A stretch of DNA of 41,792 nucleotides, from positions 1 through 41,792 of the forward strand of contig CABZKL010000010.1 in the NCBI GenBank assembly GCA_902526405.1, given 5' to 3'. Under the pieces are notes generated by a model. The model was given only the letters and a program-made list of their open reading frames with translations, was not told the origin of the DNA and did not search any database. This document shows positions 17,366 through 26,913 of the stretch, one piece after another. Origin of the DNA: an uncultured Pelagibacteraceae bacterium. GTDB lineage: Bacteria; Pseudomonadota; Alphaproteobacteria; Pelagibacterales; Pelagibacteraceae. The position numbers were made by a program, and so were the translations under genes. How positions within the stretch are numbered: position 1 is the first letter of the stretch; each line of letters opens with the position of its first letter.

Positions 17366-18319
17366 ATGAAAAAAATAATATCATTATTATCTGCCCTTAT
17401 AATTTCTGTCGTTAGTTTTGCAGGAATTTCTAATGCTGCAGATAGCAAAAAACCCATCGTAATCCCAACTCATAACTGGTCAAGTCAAATTGTAATGGCG
17501 TATGTTATTGGTGGAATTTTCGAAAGCATGGGTAACAATGTTAAATATGTAAATGCTGACTCACAAGCAGTTTACGAGTCAATCAGAATTGGAGATGTAA
17601 CTATATCTCACGAAGTGTGGGAGTCCGCATTTGGTAAATCATTTACAACTGCTTTAGATAAAGGTGGTTTAATAGACATGGGTGATCATGAAGCAAGAAC
17701 ACTTGAAGATATGGGATACCCAAACTGGGTTACAGACAAAGGATTATGTCCTGGTTTACCAGACTGGACTGCTTTAAAAAATCCTGACTGTGCTAAAAAC
17801 TTTACAACACCTGACTCTCCAAATGGAAAAGGAAGAATGTTGGAAGGTCCACAAACTTGGCACGGTGACTTAATTCCACAAAGGGTTGATGCTTTAGGTT
17901 TAGGTGATCTTTGGTGGGTTAAATTTGCTGGAAGTGCAGATGCGCTTTGGGCTGAATTAGCAGCTGCTGAAAAAGAAGGAAGAGGAACAATAATTTTCAA
18001 TTGGACACCAAACTTTACAGATGGTGCTGGTTTTACATTTATTGACTTTCCTCCATACACTGCAGGTTGCAGACCAGAAGATGGTGGAGATGGAAAATGT
18101 GGTTCTCCAGATGGTTATCTGAAAAAAGCAGCACATGAGGATTTTCCAAAAACTCATCCAAATGCAGCTAAAGTATTCAAAAAAATGTCATTTTCTACAA
18201 GTCAAATTGGAGCAATGGCAGCTTTAGTTGATTTAGATAAGATGACTCATGAAGATGCAGCCAAAAAATGGTTAGCCGATAATAAGAAAGTGTGGGAAGA
18301 ATTTACACACGATCATTAA
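17366..18319 (+). CDS. tmoX: ABC transporter periplasmic binding protein, TMAO/glycine betaine type
   Basis: Signal peptide MKKIISLLSALIISVVSFAGISNA; OpuAC-like body (IPTHNWSSQIVMAYVIGGIFESMG); gaggggaaa RBS before the ATG; divergent from tdm. Confidence 0.82.
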   Translation: MKKIISLLSALIISVVSFAGISNAADSKKPIVIPTHNWSSQIVMAYVIGGIFESMGNNVKYVNADSQAVYESIRIGDVTISHEVWESAFGKSFTTALDKGGLIDMGDHEARTLEDMGYPNWVTDKGLCPGLPDWTALKNPDCAKNFTTPDSPNGKGRMLEGPQTWHGDLIPQRVDALGLGDLWWVKFAGSADALWAELAAAEKEGRGTIIFNWTPNFTDGAGFTFIDFPPYTAGCRPEDGGDGKCGSPDGYLKKAAHEDFPKTHPNAAKVFKKMSFSTSQIGAMAALVDLDKMTHEDAAKKWLADNKKVWEEFTHDH

Positions 18320-18340
18320 GGTTAAAAATATAAAACTTAT

Positions 18341-18378
18341 AAATCTCTCCCAACTTTGTTGGGGGGGATTTTTTTTTA
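18341..18378 (+). terminator. Rho-independent terminator after tmoX-like gene
   Basis: aaatctctcccaac TTT gttgggggggattttttttt: long stem with several G.U pairs followed by a T-run. Confidence 0.75.
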
Positions 18379-18403
18379 TTTAATTTTTGTATAAAATAAA
18401 CCC

Positions 18404-18781
18404 ATGAAAAATATTTTTTTATTTTTAATTTTAACTTTTTTTATTAGTTCATCAGCTTTTGCAAGAAGTACTGGATGTAAAGAGGGAAATTGTGAAAACG
18501 GATATGGAAAATGGATTTATACTGATAAAACTACTTATGAAGGAGAGTGGGTTGAAACCAAGAAACAAGGTCAGGGAGTAGAAACTTGGCCAAATGGATA
18601 TATCTATAAAGGTGAATTTAAAAATAGTGTATGGAATGGACAAGGACTATTAACATTTCCAGATGGTTCTACTTATGATGGCGAATGGGCCAACGGCTTT
18701 ATGAATGGTCAAGGAACATTCACTTGGGCTGACGGAAAGCAAAAATCAGGAATTTGGAAAAATGGCAAACTACAAGAATAA
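18404..18781 (+). CDS. MORN-repeat secreted/periplasmic protein
   Basis: Signal-like N-terminus MKNIFLFLILTFFISSSAFA; repeats YEGEWVETKKQGQGVETWPNGYIYKGEFKNSVWNGQGLLTFPDGSTYDGEWANGFMNGQGTF. Confidence 0.85.
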   Translation: MKNIFLFLILTFFISSSAFARSTGCKEGNCENGYGKWIYTDKTTYEGEWVETKKQGQGVETWPNGYIYKGEFKNSVWNGQGLLTFPDGSTYDGEWANGFMNGQGTFTWADGKQKSGIWKNGKLQE

Positions 18782-19332
18782 TGTCTCAAGAAAATTATTT
18801 TAACAAATTAAAAGAATTACCAGAGCAGGTTAGACAGTTTGGTGGATTAATAATAATTACCTTAATCATCATTTTATCATTTGTTATTTTAAACAATATT
18901 TTTGGAGAAGGTGATGATTTAGTAAAAAGGATGAAAATAGAAGAAGAAAGAATTGCAGAAGAAAGAAAATTAAATGAATTAATATCAAGTCTGCCATCTG
19001 GAATTTTAGTTGCTTTTGATGGAACTGATCATCATAGACTATCTGTCGATGTTTACGAGAAAGTCTGTAAAGCAACAAAACTTATTCCTCAAAGAGCGAT
19101 AATGGGGGCTAATTTTCTTAACTTTAGAGCGCATGAAATTTATACAATTAATGGCAACAAAATTGATGAAACATTTGTTGAATGGGATGAAGAAAAAAAT
19201 AAATGTTTTGCAGGTTTCACAGTTAGTGGAAACAATGTTGGAGTAGATGAAGAAATTAAAGTAAGTGGGGAGGCGTTAAGTTTTTTAAGTACTGGTATTG
19301 ATACTAGAATTTATTATATCAAAAATTTTTAA
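18781..19332 (+). CDS. Hypothetical single-TM protein with charged helix
   Basis: Start reassigned to ATG 18781 (TAATG overlap with MORN gene); TM FGGLIIITLIIILSFVILNNIF then KRMKIEEERIAEERKLNELI. Confidence 0.65.
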   Translation: MSQENYFNKLKELPEQVRQFGGLIIITLIIILSFVILNNIFGEGDDLVKRMKIEEERIAEERKLNELISSLPSGILVAFDGTDHHRLSVDVYEKVCKATKLIPQRAIMGANFLNFRAHEIYTINGNKIDETFVEWDEEKNKCFAGFTVSGNNVGVDEEIKVSGEALSFLSTGIDTRIYYIKNF

Positions 19333-19398
19333 TTAAGGAGAGACGAGTATTATATACATATTAATTCAACTAAATTTCGTATAACTTAATAATAATTT

Positions 19399-20430
19399 AT
19401 GTCTGATACAGTTATTAAATGTGAATCTGTTTACAAAATTTTTGGAGTTAATGCCAAAAAAATGCTCCAAGAAGCCAATGGAAACGTAGATGCAAAAACT
19501 TTTCAAGAAAATGGATGTATAGTTGGAGTTAACAATGCTTCCTTTGAAGTAGCAAAAGGAGAAATGTTGGTTGTGATGGGTTTATCTGGATCAGGTAAAT
19601 CAACATTGCTTAGATGTATTTCAAGACTAACAGATGCAACAGGTGGAAAAATTTTTATAGAAGGTCAAGATTTATTGGAGCTAAACAACAAAGAACTTAT
19701 TGATCTTAGAAGAAATAAAATGGGAATGGTTTTTCAAAGCTTTGCGTTGTTGCCGCACAAAACTGTAGTTGAAAATATAGCATTTCCATTACAGATTAAG
19801 GGAATTGATACTGATGAAAGCATCAGTAAGGCAATGGATATGGTTAAGTTGGTTGGATTAGACGGAAGAGAAAATTATTTTCCAAGAGAACTTTCAGGTG
19901 GACAACAACAAAGAGTAGGTATTGCAAGATCCTTAGCTGTTGAACCAGATATTTGGTTTTTAGATGAGCCTTTTTCAGCATTAGATCCTTTGATCCGAAA
20001 AGAAATGCAGGATGAGTTTTTAAGACTTCAAGATAAATTGCAAAAAACTATAATGTTCATCACTCATGATTTTGACGAAGCTTTAAAGCTAGCTGATCGA
20101 ATAGCAATTATGAAGGATGGTATAATTGAACAATTAGATACACCTGCTAAAATAGTTTTAAATCCTGCAACTGAATATGTGAGGAAATTTACTGAAGAAG
20201 TCCCAAGAGAAAAAGTTTTGTTAATTGAAGATGTAATGGATCAATCTACAGGTGATAATTTAGGAGATTTAAGAGTTTCAAAAGATGAGATTATTGAAAA
20301 TGTAGCTGAAAAAATTCTAACTCAAGAAAAAACTGTAGGAGTTATAGATAGTAATAATAAAATTATAGGCTCTATTAATCCTACAAAGATAATTAATACA
20401 GTTTTTGGTGGAAGGAAAAATGGAAATTAA
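19399..20430 (+). CDS. tmoW: ABC transporter ATP-binding protein, ProV/OpuAA type
   Basis: 343 aa; Walker A GLSGSGKSTLL, LSGGQQQRVGIARSL, Walker B IWFLDEPFSALD; CBS-like C-terminus. Confidence 0.85.
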   Translation: MSDTVIKCESVYKIFGVNAKKMLQEANGNVDAKTFQENGCIVGVNNASFEVAKGEMLVVMGLSGSGKSTLLRCISRLTDATGGKIFIEGQDLLELNNKELIDLRRNKMGMVFQSFALLPHKTVVENIAFPLQIKGIDTDESISKAMDMVKLVGLDGRENYFPRELSGGQQQRVGIARSLAVEPDIWFLDEPFSALDPLIRKEMQDEFLRLQDKLQKTIMFITHDFDEALKLADRIAIMKDGIIEQLDTPAKIVLNPATEYVRKFTEEVPREKVLLIEDVMDQSTGDNLGDLRVSKDEIIENVAEKILTQEKTVGVIDSNNKIIGSINPTKIINTVFGGRKNGN

Positions 20431-20433
20431 ATT

Positions 20434-22587
20434 ATGGAATTTTTAAAAAAAAATCCAAAAATATTTCAGTGGTTGTTTTTATTAATTGTTTTTTTTGCAT
20501 TATGTTTTGCAATCGAAGTTCCTGAAACATATAAATTTATAAGAGGTCAGGCAGAGTTTGTTAAAGACCCCAATCAAAGCACCTTTGTTTTTGCTGGCAA
20601 GGAGGTGAGGTATTATGCTTTTGATGTCTTTTGGAGATTACCCCCATTACTTGGATGGTTACCTATATGGATAAATGACTCATTATTTTTTCTAATGAAC
20701 GACTGGATGCCGATGGAGTTTTGGAATGAAGATACACAAGAATTTAAAACAAGACCACTTCTCTTACAAATAAGTAGAAATTTAACTGCATTTATGACCT
20801 TTATAATTGAGTTAATTAGAGAGATTTTATTAGGTGGATTAGAAACTATTGTTGCATTTACAAGTTGGGATTTTATTGATGCTAATCCATGGGCAGAATT
20901 ACCAGGTTTACCATGGACTATAGTTGCAGCGGGTGCCACAATATTATCTTATAAATTGAGTGGTAAAGGTTTAGCCATTTTCGCTGGATTAACAATGGTT
21001 TACATTTCTATTTTTGGTCAGTGGAAACCATCTATGCAAACTTTATCGTTTATTTTAGTTGCCGCGCCATTGTCTTTCATATTTGGACTAGGTCTGGGTA
21101 TATCTGCATTTAAAAGTAAACGAGTGGAAAAAGCTCTTTATCCAATTCTCTTAGTTATGCAAACCATGCCACAATATGCAGTTCTTGTACCTGCGCTAGT
21201 TTTATTTGGAGTAGGTGATCATGCGGCAGTAATTATAACCATGATAGTTGCCATTCCACCAATGATTTTACTAACTTTATTAGGATTAAGAGCCATACCA
21301 CCTGAAGTAATTGAAGCTGGCAAAATGAGTGGATGTAACAATTGGCAATTAATGTTCAAAGTATTAATTCCTACGGCTAGAAGAGACATACTTATCGGAG
21401 TTAATCAGGTGATAATGGTTTGTTTTTCAATGGCGGTTATCTCAGCATTTATTGGAGCAAAAGGTTTAGGTTTTAATTTATTATTAGCTCTTAATCAGCT
21501 TAATATTGGATTAGCTTTAGAAGCAGGTTTGTGTATTAGTCTCATCGCAATATTATTAGATAAAATGTCCTTAGCCTGGGCAAATAAACAAAATGACTAT
21601 TTTGGTAATCTTACATTTTTCGAAAGGAATAAAAATGCTATATTTTTTGCAGGAGCGTTTGTTGTAGGAATTATACTTGCATATATTGGAACTTTTTTGT
21701 TCAAAGGTACATTCAATTATTTATTTGAAATTCCACACAACAAAGGAATATCAACCGCAGATTTTTGGAACAAAGGAGTTGATTGGATCTTTGATACATT
21801 CTTCGTATATATAAAAGCATTTAACACATGGTTAATTCAAGAGGTATTACAGCCAATGCGAGCGCTTTATTTGAGAATGCCTGCTGTTGCTACAATCGTT
21901 TTAGTAGTTGGGGCTGGTTACTTAATTGGTGGAATTAGATCAGCATTAGTAGTATGTGGGTTAACTTTATTTATAGCTCTTAGTCCATGGTGGGACAGAG
22001 CATTGGTTACAACATACATGGCAACTTTTGGAGTTGTAATTTCGTGTTTAATTGGTTTTACAGTTGGAACCTTGTGTTTTCAAAGTAAAAGTGCAGCTAA
22101 ATTTATGTTAGGAGTTTGTGATATATTTCAAACCTTTCCATCTTTTGTATATTTAATTCCGGTAATGATGTTATTTGGAATAACAGACACATCAGTATTA
22201 ATTGCTGTGATTGTTTACGCAACAATTCCTGCAACTAGATATACAATTGAAGGCCTTAGAAGTGTTCCAGTAGGTTTACATGAAGCTGCAACGATGTCTG
22301 GTGTAAATAAGTTTCAACGATTAACAAAAATTGAATTCCCATTAGCTTTTCCTCACATGATGCTTGGTTTAAATCAAACAATAGTTTTTGCTCTATTCAT
22401 GGTAATTATTGGAGCCTTCATTGGGACAGAAGATCTAGGTCAATATATTTTAAAAGCTTTATCTGATAAAAATGGTGCAGGTATAGGTCTGACATTAGGT
22501 ATTTGTGTAGCATTTATAGGGTTAATTTTTGATAATTTGATAAGAACTTGGGTTAGTAAGAGAAAGAAACATTTAGGAATAGCCTAA
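20434..22587 (+). CDS. tmoV: ABC transporter permease, tandem two-domain ProW-like fusion
   Basis: 717 aa; two EAA-type loops (EVIEAGKMSGCNNWQLMFKVLIPTARRDILIGVNQ and GLHEAATMSGVNKFQRLTKIEFPLAFPHMMLGLNQ). Confidence 0.85.
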   Translation: MEFLKKNPKIFQWLFLLIVFFALCFAIEVPETYKFIRGQAEFVKDPNQSTFVFAGKEVRYYAFDVFWRLPPLLGWLPIWINDSLFFLMNDWMPMEFWNEDTQEFKTRPLLLQISRNLTAFMTFIIELIREILLGGLETIVAFTSWDFIDANPWAELPGLPWTIVAAGATILSYKLSGKGLAIFAGLTMVYISIFGQWKPSMQTLSFILVAAPLSFIFGLGLGISAFKSKRVEKALYPILLVMQTMPQYAVLVPALVLFGVGDHAAVIITMIVAIPPMILLTLLGLRAIPPEVIEAGKMSGCNNWQLMFKVLIPTARRDILIGVNQVIMVCFSMAVISAFIGAKGLGFNLLLALNQLNIGLALEAGLCISLIAILLDKMSLAWANKQNDYFGNLTFFERNKNAIFFAGAFVVGIILAYIGTFLFKGTFNYLFEIPHNKGISTADFWNKGVDWIFDTFFVYIKAFNTWLIQEVLQPMRALYLRMPAVATIVLVVGAGYLIGGIRSALVVCGLTLFIALSPWWDRALVTTYMATFGVVISCLIGFTVGTLCFQSKSAAKFMLGVCDIFQTFPSFVYLIPVMMLFGITDTSVLIAVIVYATIPATRYTIEGLRSVPVGLHEAATMSGVNKFQRLTKIEFPLAFPHMMLGLNQTIVFALFMVIIGAFIGTEDLGQYILKALSDKNGAGIGLTLGICVAFIGLIFDNLIRTWVSKRKKHLGIA

Positions 22588-22595
22588 TCTTTATT

Positions 22596-23555
22596 ATGAA
22601 AAAAATTTTGATTATAGGATCAGGAGCAATGGGAGCTGCTTTTTCTATTCCTTTAATAGAAAATAGACATCATGTAACACTTTCTGAGCCACATAATTTT
22701 AAATTAATTAGTAAATTAAATCTTAAAAAAAAGTTTCATCCATCTTTAAAAATTAATTTACCAAAAAAAATAAAAACAAAAAAATTTGTTCCTGAAATGT
22801 TAAATTTAAAGTGGGATCTTATAGTTGTAGCTGTAAGTTCCGTTGGAATAGAAATAATTAGTAAATATTTAGCACACCTTAAAAGTAAAACTCCTATTTT
22901 GGTTCTTACTAAAGGACTAAAGTTAGATAAAACAAAAAGAATTATTACTATGTCTGAACAGCTTAATAAAAATAATAACAAACTAAATATTTCTGTCTTA
23001 AAAGGCCCGTGTTTAGCAAAAGAGCTTGCACGAAAGATAAAGAGTTATACTGTTATTGGAAATAAAAATATTAAGGTAGCAAAAGATATTGGAAAGATAA
23101 TATCCACTAAGTATTATAAGACAGAACATACAACTGATGTCAGAGGTGTAGAGTTTTCTTCAGCTATTAAAAATATATATTCTATGATCATTGGATCAGG
23201 ACAAGGTGAGAACACATCTTCAGCTTTATTTAGGAAATCAATTGATGAAATGGATTATTTAATTAAATATTTTAAGGGAAAAAAAGAAACTGTTTATGGG
23301 CTTGCTGGTGTAGGTGATCTGTACGTAAGTGCTGTTGGTGGCAGAAATAGTAAAATGGGCGATTATCTTGGTAAAGGTTTTACTTTTAAATCTGCCAAGA
23401 AAAAATTTATGAAAGATGATACTGTTGAAGGTGCCGATCTTGCTTTCGAAATTGCTCCGTACATTTTAAAGAAAATTAATCGTAAAAAAATACCTTTAAT
23501 GATTGCATTATTAAATGCAATTACAAAAAATAAAAAATTAAAAATAAAATATTAA
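22596..23555 (+). CDS. NAD(P)-dependent glycerol-3-phosphate dehydrogenase-like protein
   Basis: 319 aa; IIGSGAMGAAFSIPL, LTKGL, LKGPCLAKELA, GLAGVGDLYVSA as in GpsA. Confidence 0.75.
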   Translation: MKKILIIGSGAMGAAFSIPLIENRHHVTLSEPHNFKLISKLNLKKKFHPSLKINLPKKIKTKKFVPEMLNLKWDLIVVAVSSVGIEIISKYLAHLKSKTPILVLTKGLKLDKTKRIITMSEQLNKNNNKLNISVLKGPCLAKELARKIKSYTVIGNKNIKVAKDIGKIISTKYYKTEHTTDVRGVEFSSAIKNIYSMIIGSGQGENTSSALFRKSIDEMDYLIKYFKGKKETVYGLAGVGDLYVSAVGGRNSKMGDYLGKGFTFKSAKKKFMKDDTVEGADLAFEIAPYILKKINRKKIPLMIALLNAITKNKKLKIKY

Positions 23556-23558
23556 ATT

Positions 23559-24890
23559 TTATTTATTCAGAAAAGTTTTCATAGAATCGTCCATTGCTTT
23601 TTCCCAAGGCGTATGATGGATTGGAGCAATGGAACCAGTCACAGGTGAAGAAAAGGATTTATTTCTATAAGTTAGAATATCTTCAACTTTATGATGCTCC
23701 CACTCTTTGAAATGTTTTCTAATTAATTCAAAATCTATATTAGGATAATCCGACATTTCATGAAGTTCTTTAGTATATTCTGTTTGAAAATCTATCATTT
23801 GATCTGGATTTTCTAATTTTTCTTCCATACCAACCCACTTGTTAATGTCCTTTTCTATTTCATCATTAGTAGGCATTTTAATCTTACCCATAATAACGTC
23901 TCTTGCATACCAAGCTTGGCAATCAAACATATTAAAAGTATGAAATTGATCTTGCATTCCTAAATATAAAATTTTATGATTATCTTGCCATACTACCCCC
24001 TTGTATAATTTTGGTGGGTATAATCTATTATGAGTTTTTAATTTTAAACTTTCATCTAAAAATGGAAAATGATGTAGATAACCAGTGCATAAAATTATGA
24101 CATCTGCCTCTTGTTTTGTTCCATCTTTGAATATTGCATTTTTACCATCAAGTTTATCTAAGTAATGAACTTCTTTCATACCTTTGGGCCATTTAAATCC
24201 CATTGGATTGTGTCTATAGCCAATAGTAACACTTTTAGCTCCATATTTATTACACTGTAGCGCAACATCTTCTGCAGAATAGCTACTGCCAAGAACAATT
24301 ACATTTTTATCTCTGAATTCTTCAGCATCTCTAAAGTCGTGAGAATGCATAATTCTTCCAGGAAAGGAATTCATTCCCTCATATTCTGGGATAAAAGGAA
24401 CAGAAAAATGACCAGTCGAAATAACCAAATAATCAAAATTTTCAGTTAAAATTTTATTATTAGCTTTATCTTGATAGCTAATTTCAAACTTATCATTTTT
24501 GAATGAGGTATTTGTAACTCGAGTATTAAATTTAATTTTATGTTTTAAATTACCTTTGCTTACTCGTCCAACTATATAGTCATATAGAACTTCTCTAGGA
24601 GGAAAAGATGGTATTGGTTTACCAAAGTGATCATCAAAAGAATAATCAGCAAACTCCAAACATTCTTTAGGACCGTTTGACCATAAATATCTGTACATGC
24701 TGTTTGGTACTGGATCTCCATATTGGTCAGAACCTGTTCTCCAGCTATAATTCCAAAGGCCACCCCAGTTATCTTGTTTTTCGAAACAAACTATTTCAGG
24801 TATTTTTTCACCTTTATTTTCCAAATGTTCAAATGCTCTTAACATCGAAAGACCACATGGACCCGCACCTATAATTGCTACTCTAGACAT
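23559..24890 (-). CDS. tmm: Flavin-containing monooxygenase, probable trimethylamine monooxygenase
   Basis: 443 aa; FAD motif IGAGPCGLSML, GGLWNYSWRTGSDQYGDPVPNSMYRYLWSNGPKECLEFADYSF, NADPH motif GSSYSAEDVALQ; strongly recalls bacterial Tmm. Confidence 0.82.
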   Translation of the reverse strand: MSRVAIIGAGPCGLSMLRAFEHLENKGEKIPEIVCFEKQDNWGGLWNYSWRTGSDQYGDPVPNSMYRYLWSNGPKECLEFADYSFDDHFGKPIPSFPPREVLYDYIVGRVSKGNLKHKIKFNTRVTNTSFKNDKFEISYQDKANNKILTENFDYLVISTGHFSVPFIPEYEGMNSFPGRIMHSHDFRDAEEFRDKNVIVLGSSYSAEDVALQCNKYGAKSVTIGYRHNPMGFKWPKGMKEVHYLDKLDGKNAIFKDGTKQEADVIILCTGYLHHFPFLDESLKLKTHNRLYPPKLYKGVVWQDNHKILYLGMQDQFHTFNMFDCQAWYARDVIMGKIKMPTNDEIEKDINKWVGMEEKLENPDQMIDFQTEYTKELHEMSDYPNIDFELIRKHFKEWEHHKVEDILTYRNKSFSSPVTGSIAPIHHTPWEKAMDDSMKTFLNK

Positions 24891-24967
24891 CTAAATTTTC
24901 CTATCATTAATAATTCTATAAATATATCTTACTTACAAAAAAAAGAAAAATAAAATTTTTATTTATT

Positions 24968-26125
24968 ATGAAACATAATTGGAATTACCCAACTTTGATG
25001 TGGGTAGGCAAAAATAGGATCAATGATTTAGTTGATGCCTGCCAAGATCTAAAAATATCAAATCCATTATTCGTTACTGATAAAGATTTAATTAATCTTG
25101 ATATGATTAAACGTATATTACAGAATTTAAAAAAAAAATTTAATAATTTAGAAATATTTTCAAACTTTTCGGGAAATCCAATAGGTCAAGATGTAGATGA
25201 AGGTGTAAAAGTCTATAACAAATCTAATTGCGACGGTGTAATAGCAATTGGTGGTGGAAGTGCACTTGATGTTGGTAAGGCAGTAGCATTTATGTGCGGT
25301 CAAGAAAGGCCAATTTGGGATTTTGAGGATATTGGAGACTATTGGAAAAGAGCTGAAAGCTCTAAAATTCCAAGTATTATAGCAATACCTACAACTGCTG
25401 GAACAGGTTCTGAAACTGGACGGGCTTCAGCAATTATAAATAAAGATACAGCTGTTAAAAAAATTATTTTTCATCCAAAGATGTTGCCATCAATTGTTAT
25501 TTTAGATCCAGTTTTAACTCTAGATCTTTCGCCTAGATTAACAGCAGCTACTGGCATGGATGCTCTAGCACATAATCTTGAGGCATTTTGTGCACCAGGT
25601 TTTCATCCGATGGCAAATGGTATTGCAATTGAAGGGATTAAATTAATTAAAAAATATTTAATTACTGCCTATAAAAATGGAAAAAACATTGAAGCAAGAA
25701 TGAGTTTACTCTCGGCTTCATCGATGGGCTCAACTGCATTCCAAAAAGGTCTAGGTGCTATTCATTCTTTAAGTCATCCAGTTAACTCAAAATTTAATAT
25801 TCATCATGGTTTATCAAATGCAATATTTATGCCATATGTATTGTCATTTAATAAAAGTGAAATAGAACACAAGATATTAGAAATTTGTGATTACTTAAAT
25901 GTAAATAAAAGTTTTGATAGCTTTTTAGAATGGATTTTAGATTTAAGAAAAGATTTAAATATACCTCATAAATTATCAGATGTGATGGACTGTAATAATA
26001 TTAATCTTGATGAACTTTCTTTAATGGCTTTTGAAGATCCATCTACTGAAGGAAACCCAAAAAAAATTAATCAAAAGGATTTGAAAGAAATGTATGAAAA
26101 AAGCATTTCTGGAAATTTGTTTTAA
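24968..26125 (+). CDS. Iron-containing alcohol dehydrogenase family
   Basis: 385 aa; AIGGGSALDVGKAVAFM, AIPTTAGTGSETGRASAI, ATGMDALAHNLEAFC, GAIHSLSHPVN. Confidence 0.88.
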   Translation: MKHNWNYPTLMWVGKNRINDLVDACQDLKISNPLFVTDKDLINLDMIKRILQNLKKKFNNLEIFSNFSGNPIGQDVDEGVKVYNKSNCDGVIAIGGGSALDVGKAVAFMCGQERPIWDFEDIGDYWKRAESSKIPSIIAIPTTAGTGSETGRASAIINKDTAVKKIIFHPKMLPSIVILDPVLTLDLSPRLTAATGMDALAHNLEAFCAPGFHPMANGIAIEGIKLIKKYLITAYKNGKNIEARMSLLSASSMGSTAFQKGLGAIHSLSHPVNSKFNIHHGLSNAIFMPYVLSFNKSEIEHKILEICDYLNVNKSFDSFLEWILDLRKDLNIPHKLSDVMDCNNINLDELSLMAFEDPSTEGNPKKINQKDLKEMYEKSISGNLF

Positions 26126-26913
26126 TGAAAAAAATATTAATTGTTGAAGGAAATTTGAGAGAAGAAAATCAACATTTTTCATCTGCAGGTATTCAAACAC
26201 ATACTGAAAGTTTGAGGGATAGTCTTAGTTTTTTCACAGAAGATTTAACTACAGATGTTGTTAATCCTTCATCAGATGAAAATATATTTAAAAATATAGA
26301 CGATCTGAACAGTTACGATGGACTTATTTGGGGTGGTAGTAGCTTAAATATTTATAACGACACTCCTGAAATTAGAAGACAAATTCAGTTTATGAAAGAA
26401 TGTCAAAAAAAAATTAAAAAAATCTTAGCAATATGTTGGGGTATGCAAGTAGCTGTCACAGCTGCAGGAGGCGAGGTCAAAAAGGGCACTAAAGGTTCAC
26501 ATAAAGGAATTGCAGTTGATATTGAAATAAATGAAAGGGGATTAGACCATCCACTTTACAAAAATAAAAAAAAAAAATTTAATACACCTGCTTTTAATTT
26601 TGATGAAGTAGTTACCATGCCACAAAATTCTGTATTATTAGCTTCAAATCCAATTAATAAAGTTCAAGGTTTAAACTTTAAAGTAAATGATTGTGATATC
26701 TGGGGGCTTCAATATCATCCAGAAATTACTTATAACAAAATGATTAACATTATTGTTTTTAGAAAAGAGAAGCTATTAAAAAAAGAAGCTTTTAGTGACG
26801 AGAAGGAAATTAACAGTCACATACAACATATTGAAAGTGAAAATAAGAAGCTTGATAAAATTTCTAGGATGAGGGAATTAGAAAATTGGTTAAATTACCT
26901 TAATTTAGAATAA
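26125..26913 (+). CDS. Class I glutamine amidotransferase-like protein
   Basis: 262 aa; nucleophile [11 protein letters not shown] and [19 protein letters not shown] overlap with preceding ADH gene. Confidence 0.82.
   Translation: MKKILIVEGNLREENQHFSSAGIQTHTESLRDSLSFFTEDLTTDVVNPSSDENIFKNIDDLNSYDGLIWGGSSLNIYNDTPEIRRQIQFMKECQKKIKKILAICWGMQVAVTAAGGEVKKGTKGSHKGIAVDIEINERGLDHPLYKNKKKKFNTPAFNFDEVVTMPQNSVLLASNPINKVQGLNFKVNDCDIWGLQYHPEITYNKMINIIVFRKEKLLKKEAFSDEKEINSHIQHIESENKKLDKISRMRELENWLNYLNLE

Noticed and set aside
17686-18157. Minus-strand ORFs 17686-18060 and 17957-18157
   Set aside because: Antisense to tmoX-like CDS; no domain resemblance.
18404-18781. Tandem repeat / possible mobile repeat in DNA
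   Set aside because: Periodicity is explained by MORN protein repeats (about 23 aa units), not a DNA repeat element.
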